Of a stretch of DNA of 12,747 bases, positions 6,631 through 12,747 are shown in pieces. The position numbers and the translations under genes are program-made. Within the stretch, counting starts at the first letter, position 1; every line of letters starts with the position of its first letter. The DNA is from Nitrospina sp. (GTDB lineage Bacteria; Nitrospinota; Nitrospinia; Nitrospinales; VA-1). The notes under the pieces are model-generated. The model was given only the letters and a program-made list of their open reading frames with translations, ran no database searches and was not told the origin of the DNA. The stretch is from the NCBI GenBank assembly GCA_018665625.1, contig JABJCF010000008.1, positions 1 through 12,747 on the forward strand, given 5' to 3'.

Positions 6631-7833
6631 TTAACGGCCATAAAGCTTATTCGCCTCTATGGCAATTTTCCGGTGGAGGTGTAATACCAGCCAGCGTTTC
6701 CCTCCTTCTTTGACGACACCAAAAACCACATCGCGCAACAGAATTCCCGGCTGTTTTTTTTGCAGGGTCTTATATAAGGTATGCGACCATTTGGCGACCA
6801 GACCCACCTGATACTTGTTCACCCATTCCAAAATTTTATTTTGTCCGAGAGGCAGCGCAAGGTCCCTTGCCTGGGTCAATTGAGAAACTCGAACTCTTAG
6901 CAGCTTGTTCAATACAGGCTTTTGACCCAAACGCCCTATTCCCTCCAGAGAGTCAGCAACCGATTTAAGTAAGTCGCAAACACGTACTTCATAAATGGGA
7001 CAGGGTGAATCAGAGTGGTAGTGTCGGGCAATTTGATCTGCCAGCGAAAAATAAATTTGTCGGGCTCGCTTCCAGGAAATCGAGGTCGCTGAAAAAAGAA
7101 TTTCCTTTTTTGAAGAACTCACAATCTGTTCTACATTTTCAGGAAGAGGCAAACTCGGTTCATCCTGCAAGCTATCCCATTCAGCAAGAATGGCTTCCGC
7201 TTCCACATCACTCTCTTCAGGATTAGTTCCATATATTTTTATCGCTGCCTCTCCCACCAGCAACATCCACTGAATCAGAAGAGAGCGAACCACCCTTGTT
7301 TGCCCAATTAGTAAAACAGGCTTGAGCAAACGATTCCATATTCCCGGGTTCTTTTCTCTATCACTATTATTGTCGTCAGAAGACGAATTGAAACTTTCGA
7401 AAATCTGAATAACCCGAAACTGCGTTATGTAATTAATTCGAGGTAAATGGATCACATTCAGAACTTTTTGATTCGCTTCCTGAACGGCTTCGAGAACATC
7501 TCCCAATCGAGCTTGCTCCATGGGGGCCCTGGCATCGGGATGATAAATAAAAGCAATTTTTTCAACCAAAGAAAAAGTTTCAGATTTAAAATCCCACTCT
7601 TCCAGACTCACTTTCTTTAGTTTCTCGCAAACCCTCAATGTTTCCTGAATCACCTGTTTCTCTTTTTCAGAAGTCGTTGCGCTACCGCGTACGGTGAACG
7701 AATCCAATTGTCCACGCAACCACAATAAAAGACGATTGATTCCGGCAATTTCGTTGCGCAATATCGCAAAAAAACTTATCGCCAACGCTATTACTCCCAG
7801 CAAAAGAAATAGGAAAATATCAACGAGTGTCAT
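6631..7833 (-). CDS. Membrane-anchored protein with two related domains, function unknown
   Basis: The protein has 400 residues. An N-terminal hydrophobic helix (5-24) is followed by basic residues (R26, R34, R40), which looks like a single inner-membrane anchor with the bulk in the cytoplasm. The rest appears to be a duplication. The first half has FSLVEKIAFIYHPDARAPMEQ (87-107) and ends near VGEAAIKIYG (193-202). The second half has YFSLADQIARHYHSDSPCPI (261-280) and ends with KIAIEANKLYGR (389-400). Each half has a Trp shortly before the start of the repeated motif. A YHP(D/E)...P...V...L motif of this kind is remembered from the non-GTPase part of membrane GTPases of the DUF697/YfjP-like type. 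No P-loop is present here, so this would be a stand-alone version; that relationship is inference. GGGTG lies 6 nt before ATG 7833. It is divergent from the lipoprotein operon at 7937. Confidence 0.7.
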   Translation of the reverse strand: MTLVDIFLFLLLGVIALAISFFAILRNEIAGINRLLLWLRGQLDSFTVRGSATTSEKEKQVIQETLRVCEKLKKVSLEEWDFKSETFSLVEKIAFIYHPDARAPMEQARLGDVLEAVQEANQKVLNVIHLPRINYITQFRVIQIFESFNSSSDDNNSDREKNPGIWNRLLKPVLLIGQTRVVRSLLIQWMLLVGEAAIKIYGTNPEESDVEAEAILAEWDSLQDEPSLPLPENVEQIVSSSKKEILFSATSISWKRARQIYFSLADQIARHYHSDSPCPIYEVRVCDLLKSVADSLEGIGRLGQKPVLNKLLRVRVSQLTQARDLALPLGQNKILEWVNKYQVGLVAKWSHTLYKTLQKKQPGILLRDVVFGVVKEGGKRWLVLHLHRKIAIEANKLYGR

Positions 7834-7936
7834 CTTGCACCCGCGTTTTTAATGTAAAAGGGATTAAACATTGGTGTTATATTTACCATATGTGTTCCAG
7901 TGGTTAGGGCGCAGCCAAATAACTTATTAAAGGTAA

Positions 7937-8353
7937 ATGCAGATGATTCGCCGCTTCCTCAATCTCCAACTACTGATTCTTCTGGTTTTGATTCTAACCC
8001 AATGTAGCGACAAAAATAGCAGCGAATATGTTGATGAAGGATTGCAGTATTTAAGTCAGGAGCAATATAGCTCCGCCAGCAAATCCTTTTTGAAAGCCAT
8101 TGATAAAGATCCAAAAAATGCTGAAGGGCACTATGGTCTAGGAGGCATTTATAATTATCAAAAAAAATACCAAGATGCTGAGCGCGCATTCAAATCTGTC
8201 CTGGAAATCGATCCCACCCATCATAACGCCTGGTATAGCCTCGGGTACACCTACGAATTGATGGGAAGAAAAGACGAGGCGGAAGAGAGCTTTAAAAATT
8301 ACCGCCGCCTGAAGGGAAAAATGGATTCGCTCATGAGCCAGGAAAAACATTGA
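7937..8353 (+). CDS. TPR-repeat lipoprotein
   Basis: This is a small (138-residue) exported protein. A hydrophobic signal peptide (residues 5-20) ends in LTQC with C23 as the likely lipidated cysteine. Gln at -1 is not the ideal residue, so lipidation is probable rather than certain. The mature part holds about three tetratricopeptide repeats: 30-61 (EGLQYLSQEQYSSASKSFLKA), 62-95 (GHYGLGGIYNYQKKYQDAERAF) and 96-128 (AWYSLGYTYELMGRKDEAEESF), each with the usual A/G-x-Y and Pro-ended pattern. TPRs mediate protein-protein contacts. Two starts are possible: ATG 7937, only 3 nt after AAAGG (7929-7933), or ATG 7943, 9 nt after it; the second has better spacing. The stop overlaps the next gene's start by 4 bp (TTGA), so the two products are probably made together and may interact in the periplasm. 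Confidence 0.87.
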   Translation: MQMIRRFLNLQLLILLVLILTQCSDKNSSEYVDEGLQYLSQEQYSSASKSFLKAIDKDPKNAEGHYGLGGIYNYQKKYQDAERAFKSVLEIDPTHHNAWYSLGYTYELMGRKDEAEESFKNYRRLKGKMDSLMSQEKH

Positions 8354-9210
8354 GACTCATTATTCTTTTCATCCTTATATTTGTCTGGGTCAATGCCTGC
8401 GCGCCCGCCAAGAAACATCGAAAACGATACGCCAAACCAGAATATTCAGATCGCTACAATAAAAAATCCCGCAAAAAACCAACTCAGGCAAAAAAGAAAA
8501 AAACTTATAAACTAAAAAGTGTACCCCCCATTGCCGTTGACAGTTCCCTCCTTCCCACTATTTTAAACGAAAAAGATCAGACCTTGATGATCTTGGTCAA
8601 CAAGGGGAAATATCTGGTCGGGATAAAAAAAATGGCTAGCAGCGGAACATTGCGGCCTGACAAAAATGGCTCCCAATCCTTATCGCTGCCTGCATTCTAT
8701 ATTGATAGAACAGAAACCACCGTAGAGAATTTTAAAAAGTTCCAACCCCGGTACAATGAAAAACTTTACACAAATGGCAAGCCCTGCCCTCAATGTCCGG
8801 TCATGGGAATCAACTGGATTCAAGCCAGCAAATATTGCAAATGGGCAGGAAAGCGTTTGCCAAGCGAAGCCGAATGGGAAGCCGCAGCTCGAGGCAATTC
8901 CACATTCACCTGGCCGTGGGGAAATGAATTTCTACCTCAACATGCCAACACATTTGGAGAAAAAGACGGACATTTATCAGTAGCACCCGTAGCTTCTTTA
9001 CCGAATGGTGCAAGCCCTTATGGGGTGATGGATATGGCCGGCAATGTTTGGGAATGGGTGAAAACAGAAAAATCAGATTTGCGAGTTGTAAAAGGCGGTG
9101 GTTGGACCAGCTATAAAAACCAGTCAAAAATATCTTTCCGCAATGCAGTCGATCCAAAACTAAAAAATCCCACCTTCGGTTTCCGCTGTGCGGCGAACCG
9201 CCGCTCGTAA
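8350..9210 (+). CDS. FGE-sulfatase/SUMF1-domain lipoprotein
   Basis: The 286-residue protein starts at TTG 8350, overlapping the previous stop (TTGA). Residues 1-16 are a signal peptide ending VNAC with C17 as the lipidation site. A very basic Lys/Arg-rich linker (21-56) follows. The rest is a formylglycine-generating-enzyme-like (C-type-lectin-fold) domain: MILVNKGKYLVG (80-91), FYIDRTETTVENFKKF (116-131), PVMGINWIQASKYCKWAGKRLPSEAEW region (150-176), WPWGNE (188-193), YGVMDMAGNVWEWV (224-237), VVKGGGW (246-252) and GFRC (277-280). True FGE oxidises a sulfatase cysteine using a C-terminal Cys pair. I do not see that pair here; the cysteines are C146/C149 (CPQC), C163 and C280. It is therefore more likely a non-catalytic binding or structural member of the family. 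No sulfatase is nearby. Confidence 0.88.
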   Translation: MRLIILFILIFVWVNACAPAKKHRKRYAKPEYSDRYNKKSRKKPTQAKKKKTYKLKSVPPIAVDSSLLPTILNEKDQTLMILVNKGKYLVGIKKMASSGTLRPDKNGSQSLSLPAFYIDRTETTVENFKKFQPRYNEKLYTNGKPCPQCPVMGINWIQASKYCKWAGKRLPSEAEWEAAARGNSTFTWPWGNEFLPQHANTFGEKDGHLSVAPVASLPNGASPYGVMDMAGNVWEWVKTEKSDLRVVKGGGWTSYKNQSKISFRNAVDPKLKNPTFGFRCAANRRS

Positions 9211-9402
9211 TAGGTCGATACTCTTTTAACCGGTCAGAATAATTGCGCTTCTAGAAATAGTCTTAAATCTTTCGGGGTAATGTTGGAAGGGTATGTATTG
9301 ACAGGAGTCGGCCAATAGCAGACATAAACCCTGCATAAAGTGCGCAAGGTAAGACTGCATGCTTTTGTTATGTGTGTTTGATAGGCTCACAATTTAAAGC
9401 AT

Positions 9403-10236
9403 TTAGTCAATCTGAGCAAATTCCAAACTAAAAGTAGATTCAGCCAAGCTTGTGGTCCAGATACCGGGATTAAAGTCCCCATGTTTGACTAAATCAAATA
9501 TTAGCTTTTTTTTGTTTTCATCTATATTTGAACCGAGATAGACATTCTTTATTTCATTACCCCTTAGAATTAGCGACTCGCCATCATTGGCCGGTTGGTT
9601 TTCGGCCCAAGGGACAAAAATGGTTCTGAACTCTTCTTCGTATTTCCAAACTTCTGATTTAACCAATGCAGGAGTTAAACCAGTGGCATCATTGGAACTT
9701 GGATAAACAACCTCTGGATATTTATTTTCATACTGAACTTTAAATGCACAAGATATCGGCATTTTTGTAGCGTCAAACTCCACGCAAAATCCCTTATGCG
9801 AGTCAGCGTAATGTGACCAAAATAAAAGGCTATCTTTCCGAGTGGTAAAACTACAGATTCTCGTTTTAGCAAATGCTTGTTGTATCGAATTATATATTGT
9901 TGTCTGAAGAAACTTCGGATCTTTCATGTTTATGGAAACTAATTCTTCCGCTTCTTTTTTAGTGTGTCCATTTTCCCTCAAAAGCTTGATAAAGTGTTGC
10001 TGAATTTTGCGAACCTTTTTAGCTTCTTCGGGAAAACTAAAATGCGGCTTACATTCAAATGGATCATTAAATTGAGAGGGGAGAGGGTGGTATAATTTCC
10101 GCTTGTTAAAGAGATGGTTTAGATGTTCAACCCGGTCCAAATTGATTTTATAAAATCTAAATAGCGAATTGATGCCGCATTTATCAGGAAAGGGATGGGA
10201 CTCGGCAAAATTTTTCGGCATTAATAATTTAGTCAT
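9403..10236 (-). CDS. DUF2971-family protein
   Basis: The 277 residues carry the signatures remembered for DUF2971. These are LFRFYK (25-30, the L-Y-K-Y/F start), KLYHPLPSQFNDPFEC (47-62), CSFTTRKDSLLFWSHYADSHKGFCVEF (128-154), VQYENKYPEV (167-176), KSEVWKYEEEFRTIF (193-207) and IKNVYLGSNI (229-238). The family's biochemical role is, as far as I know, not established. Members are frequent in accessory regions. Conserved His/Tyr/Glu (W140, H142, Y143, H147, E153, E202) could form an active site, but this is speculation. No signal peptide is seen. ATG 10236 is poorly placed relative to GGAG ~13 nt upstream; ATG at 10221 (M6) is an alternative. It stands alone next to an IS30-like remnant, which suggests acquisition by transfer. 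Confident as a gene and fairly confident of the family. Confidence 0.8.
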   Translation of the reverse strand: MTKLLMPKNFAESHPFPDKCGINSLFRFYKINLDRVEHLNHLFNKRKLYHPLPSQFNDPFECKPHFSFPEEAKKVRKIQQHFIKLLRENGHTKKEAEELVSINMKDPKFLQTTIYNSIQQAFAKTRICSFTTRKDSLLFWSHYADSHKGFCVEFDATKMPISCAFKVQYENKYPEVVYPSSNDATGLTPALVKSEVWKYEEEFRTIFVPWAENQPANDGESLILRGNEIKNVYLGSNIDENKKKLIFDLVKHGDFNPGIWTTSLAESTFSLEFAQID

Positions 10237-10315
10237 TTAATACAGTTATCTCCAAGAACAGCAACGGGTCGTTAAAATATATGTCCGCTTTGGGTGGTGG
10301 TCTCAATAGGTCAAC

Positions 10316-10354
10316 GCAACACTATAATCTTTAAATAAAAAGATGGAGTGTTGC
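10316..10354 (+). promoter_or_regulatory. Hairpin over the ribosome-binding site of the IS30-like remnant
   Basis: GCAACACT (10316-10323) pairs perfectly with AGTGTTGC (10347-10354). Inside it, ATCTTT (10327-10332) pairs with AAAGAT (10339-10344), leaving an AAATAA loop and a small bulge. The GGAG (10345-10348), 8 nt before the ATG at 10357, is thus held within the structure. A TATAAT hexamer (10323-10328) lies in the left arm and could be a -10 box. No matching -35 was seen at the usual spacing. Confidence 0.5.
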
Positions 10355-10356
10355 AA

Positions 10357-10488
10357 ATGGCCTACAGAACCCGAATTAGATATACTTCTGCACAGAAACA
10401 AGAGATATGGAATCGCTGGGAAAAAGGCGAATCTCTAAGTGAGGAGAAAGAGGCTATCGTAAAAGGGGCAACTTTACTGAGAGCTTGA
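10357..10488 (+). pseudogene. IS30-family transposase N-terminal remnant (43 codons)
   Basis: The frame starts ATG 10357 with GGAG 8 nt upstream and encodes 43 residues ending at TGA 10486-10488. MAYRTRIRYTSAQKQEIW followed by NRWEKGESLS closely resembles the beginning of IS30-type transposases (pattern Y/F-T-x-x-x-K-x-x-M/I-W-x-R-W-x-x-G-E-S-L), part of the N-terminal helix-turn-helix region. After SLS the sequence jumps to EEKEAIVKGATLLRA. This recalls the second HTH of the same family (L-x-x-E-E-R-E-x-I-x-x-G-L...L-R), so an internal deletion of a few tens of codons is likely. The DDE catalytic domain is absent, so it cannot transpose by itself. The family call is from remembered pattern and is moderately confident. 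Confidence 0.6.
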
Positions 10489-10506
10489 TGGGAATCGACC
10501 TACTGG

Positions 10507-10523
10507 CCCCACGCCGAGTGGGG
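10507..10523. repeat. GC hairpin 1
   Basis: CCCCAC (10507-10512) and GTGGGG (10518-10523) form a perfect 6-bp stem with loop GCCGA. It lies 8 bp from the stronger hairpin at 10531-10553 and downstream of the nrdJ 3' end on the minus strand. No poly-T tract follows in either direction. It may be part of a composite 3'-end structure or a REP-like unit. Confidence 0.4.
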
Positions 10524-10530
10524 GAAGAGA

Positions 10531-10553
10531 GGCCGGCGAAAGAATCGCCGGCC
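10531..10553 (-). terminator. Strong GC hairpin downstream of nrdJ, candidate terminator
   Basis: GGCCGGCGA (10531-10539) and TCGCCGGCC (10545-10553) form a perfect 9-bp stem around a 5-nt loop. It lies about 42 bp past the nrdJ stop on the minus strand. The expected U-run after the stem is missing, so it may instead stabilise the mRNA 3' end, act as a Rho-assisted terminator, or be a REP-like repeat. Confidence 0.5.
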
Positions 10554-10594
10554 GAGCTCCTACAAACATTTTATTCAAACTAGGCGGGTTTGAA

Positions 10595-12747
10595 TCAGGA
10601 ACAACCTGAAGTTGCTCCGCAGGTCATGCATTTTAAACACGTGCCGTTTCGCACCAGCGTTAAGCTGCCGCATTCTTGGCACGCATCTCCTTCATATCCT
10701 TTAAGCTTGGCAATCACCGCTGTCGTGGCGACCGCAGTGCCCTGCTGACTGCTCAGTTTCGCGGCACCGTTGCCATTGCCATTTCCGTTGCCATTTTCTG
10801 TTCCATGACCGTTTCCATTTTTGGGAACAGCCTTGACCACGGGAGCCGTCTGCACATTTGTTTCTGCTGTTGTTGGTGTCTCTTCATCCAAAACAAGGGG
10901 CAGAGTATTATCATCGTCTTCATCGCTCGACTGCTGGTCTTTTTTTCCAATAGAATCGGAGCGCAAATCATCTGGGGTTACCTGTGCCAAATCGTTACGG
11001 CCGAGATAGGAAATGGCCAGTTCGCGGAAAATATAATCAATCGTGGAAGTGGACATGCTGATGGACTTATTACCCGTAACCAATCCATTGGGTTCAAAGC
11101 GGGTAAAGACAAAAGCGTCTGCAAATTCTTCCAGAGGAACCCCATGTTGCAGTCCCAATGAAATGGCAATTGCAAAGCAGTTCATTAAACTTCGGTAGGC
11201 GGCGCCTTCTTTATGCATATCGATAAAAATTTCGCCGAGAGTGCCATCTTCATACTCACCGGTTCTTAGATAAACTTTGTGTCCGCCGATCGATGCTTTC
11301 TGAGTGTAACCTTTACGTCTATGCGGAAGAGCGCGACGTTTGTGCTGAATTATCTGGATCACTTTTTCAGCAGCTTTCAGTGCAGGTGCGATTGCAGGAG
11401 CCTGTTCGACCTCATCGTCTTCCATTTGCAATTGTTTGAAGCTTTCGGTTGCCACACTGTTTAGAGGTTGGCTGAGTTTGGAACCGTCTCGGTAAACTGC
11501 GGTTCCCTTTAGCATGAGCTTCCAACTGAGCATATGCGCTTTTTCTACATCTTCAATGCTTGCATCATTTGGCATATTGATGGTTTTAGAAATGGCACCG
11601 GAAAGAAAAGGCTGAGCAGCAGCCATCATTTGTATATGTGCTTCCGGGCGAATGAAACGCTCGCCATATTTTCCGCACTTGGTGGCGCAATCGAAAACCG
11701 AGTAATGTCTTTCTTTAAGATGCGGAGCATTTTCAACAGTCATGCGCCCACAGATAAAATCGTTGGCCGCTTGAATTTCTTCGTCGGTATAACCTAAATG
11801 CGCCAGCAAGTTGAAGGTAATAGAATCTAATTGTTCATCATCCAGTTTTAAAACGTCTTTGCAAAAATTTTCTCCCAACACAAATTTGTTGAAAGCAAAA
11901 CTGACATCAAAAACTCGTGGAAGTTCGAGTTGGATGCTATCTACCACTGCATCGGTGAAACCTTTGTTCTTTAGAGATGCACGATTAATATATGGAGAAG
12001 AATCGAGGCTTCCTGATCCCACACAATAGTTAACAATATCTTTAACCTCTTCCGGCTTGTAACCCAACCGCCGTAGAGCACCGGGAACCGACTGGTTGAT
12101 GATTTTGAAATAACCACCGCCTGCAAGTTTCTTATATTTGACCAATGCGTAGTCAGGCTCAATACCGGTTGTGTCGCAATCCATTAACAGGCCAATGGTG
12201 CCTGTTGGAGCAATGCAGGTCGTTTGTGCATTTCGAAAACCGTATTTTTCTCCCAGAGCCAACGCATCGGCCCATTCTTTTTGTGCCGAATCCAGCAAAT
12301 ATGCCGGGCAATGCTCCGCTTGAATTCCTTGAGGGAAAATGGTGAGGCCATCGTAATCATGAGCTTCGACGTTATGAGCGGCCCGCCAATGGTTTTTCAA
12401 CACACGCAGCATGGAAGTTTTATTTTTCTCGTAATGAGTGAATGCTCCCAACTCTTTAGCAATTTCTGCGGACATTGCATAAGAAGACCCGGTTGTAATT
12501 GCAGAAATGGCTCCGGCAATGGCCCGGCCTTTTTCAGAATCGTAGGGAATGCCCATGACCATGAGCATCGCGCCGAGATTTGCGTAACCCAAACCAAGCG
12601 TGCGGAATTCATAACTCTTTTGTGCAATCGCTTTATTTGGGAACTGCGCCATCGAAACAGAAATTTCGAGAGTGAGAGTCCACAATCGGCAAGCATGGCG
12701 ATAGTCTTCCGCTTCGAACAATCCTTTTTCTTCGTTATAAAATTTCA
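10595..12747 (-). CDS. nrdJ: Adenosylcobalamin-dependent (class II) ribonucleotide reductase, C-terminal part
   Basis: NrdJ reduces ribonucleotides to deoxyribonucleotides using vitamin B12 to create the active-site thiyl radical. It works with or without oxygen and in the cytoplasm. The frame is open through base 12747 (KFYNEEKG precedes [11 protein letters not shown]), so the 5' part is outside; about 716 residues are visible. Reductase-barrel landmarks include [16 protein letters not shown] (coding for it ends near 12563) and [11 protein letters not shown] (12185-12223), the phosphate-binding signature of large subunits. A TSCPD-type region ([22 protein letters not shown], coded around 11215-11290) marks the long NrdJ type of ~1,200 residues. 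After it comes a low-complexity Gly/Asn linker (coded ~10755-10825) and a cysteine-rich tail, C-x-x-C...C-x-x-C-x-x-C...C (10598-10681), which probably relays electrons from thioredoxin-like donors or binds metal. The active-site NPCGE segment is not in the window. Confidence 0.93.
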   Translation of the reverse strand, partial: KFYNEEKGLFEAEDYRHACRLWTLTLEISVSMAQFPNKAIAQKSYEFRTLGLGYANLGAMLMVMGIPYDSEKGRAIAGAISAITTGSSYAMSAEIAKELGAFTHYEKNKTSMLRVLKNHWRAAHNVEAHDYDGLTIFPQGIQAEHCPAYLLDSAQKEWADALALGEKYGFRNAQTTCIAPTGTIGLLMDCDTTGIEPDYALVKYKKLAGGGYFKIINQSVPGALRRLGYKPEEVKDIVNYCVGSGSLDSSPYINRASLKNKGFTDAVVDSIQLELPRVFDVSFAFNKFVLGENFCKDVLKLDDEQLDSITFNLLAHLGYTDEEIQAANDFICGRMTVENAPHLKERHYSVFDCATKCGKYGERFIRPEAHIQMMAAAQPFLSGAISKTINMPNDASIEDVEKAHMLSWKLMLKGTAVYRDGSKLSQPLNSVATESFKQLQMEDDEVEQAPAIAPALKAAEKVIQIIQHKRRALPHRRKGYTQKASIGGHKVYLRTGEYEDGTLGEIFIDMHKEGAAYRSLMNCFAIAISLGLQHGVPLEEFADAFVFTRFEPNGLVTGNKSISMSTSTIDYIFRELAISYLGRNDLAQVTPDDLRSDSIGKKDQQSSDEDDDNTLPLVLDEETPTTAETNVQTAPVVKAVPKNGNGHGTENGNGNGNGNGAAKLSSQQGTAVATTAVIAKLKGYEGDACQECGSLTLVRNGTCLKCMTCGATSGCS

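Larger units (their letters stand above)
10291..10514. mobile_element. Possible decayed IS30-like element (short remnant with imperfect terminal repeats)
   Basis: A ~220-bp stretch in the gap between the DUF2971 gene and nrdJ contains the transposase remnant at 10357-10488. On the left lies GGTCTCAATAGGTCAACG (10300-10316) and on the right TCGACCTACTGGCCCC (10495-10510). Reverse-complemented, the left reads as TTGACCTATTGAGACC, matching the right around GACCTA-TG with a few mismatches. That suggests degenerate terminal inverted repeats of one element. The exact ends and a target-site duplication could not be fixed. Most of a full IS30 (about 1 kb) is missing. Confidence 0.4.

Noticed and set aside
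8350..9210. True formylglycine-generating enzyme
   Set aside because: No C-terminal catalytic cysteine pair is seen and no sulfatase gene is nearby, so only the fold is called.
9298..9334. TTGACA followed by CATAAA as a plus-strand promoter
   Set aside because: The spacing is ~19 nt, the -10 is poor, and no plus-strand gene follows.
9403..10236. ADP-ribosyltransferase toxin assignment for the DUF2971 protein
   Set aside because: Conserved His/Tyr/Glu residues are suggestive, but no ART signature could be placed with confidence.
10676..11161. 161-codon open frame on the plus strand antisense to nrdJ
   Set aside because: It lies wholly within the strongly supported nrdJ frame, its translation shows no family features, and it has no recognisable start context.

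Overview
The window comes from a bacterial chromosome. It is probably from a Gram-negative organism, because it carries a Sec-exported phosphate-binding protein and two lipoproteins with signal peptides. A class II (adenosylcobalamin-dependent) ribonucleotide reductase, moderate-to-low GC content and a palindromic intergenic repeat of the 'GTCATTGCGAGGAGC...GACGAAGCAATCC' kind would suit a delta-proteobacterial or Nitrospinota-like lineage. That placement is a guess from memory and was not tested. No RNA gene, CRISPR array or replication origin was seen.

Left part (1-5303, all on the minus strand). Reading right to left, a J-domain coiled-coil protein (4524-5303) is followed after 11 bp by a 774-residue Sel1-repeat protein (2188-4512). 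After 119 bp comes a high-affinity phosphate uptake operon, pstS (1196-2068), pstC (357-1199) and pstA (from 360, running off the left edge). The pst genes are joined by ATGA overlaps, and the ATPase gene pstB would be expected outside the window. The J-protein and Sel1 protein look like a chaperone or scaffold pair and have no obvious functional tie to phosphate uptake.

Middle part (5304-9210). A 354-bp divergent intergenic region leads into a plus-strand SAM-dependent methyltransferase (5658-6485). It converges on a minus-strand membrane-anchored protein of unknown function (6631-7833) that is built from two related halves. Between these convergent genes lies an imperfect palindromic repeat (6511-6589). 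Divergent from the membrane protein is a two-gene plus-strand operon: a TPR lipoprotein (7937-8353) and a lipoprotein with a formylglycine-generating-enzyme-like (SUMF1/FGE-sulfatase) fold but no visible catalytic cysteine pair (8350-9210). The two genes overlap by TTGA.

Right part (9211-12747). A DUF2971-type gene (9403-10236, minus), a decayed IS30-like transposase start (10357-10488, plus) preceded by a hairpin that covers its ribosome-binding site, and two GC-rich hairpins (10507-10553) form a small accessory patch. It lies next to the 3' end of the housekeeping nrdJ gene (10595 to beyond 12747, minus). nrdJ is seen only in its C-terminal ~716 residues and ends in a Gly/Asn linker and a cysteine-rich tail.

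Most of the window is ordinary. The stretches most worth a second look are the J-domain/Sel1 pair, the duplicated-domain membrane protein, the palindromic repeat, and the DUF2971/IS30-remnant patch.
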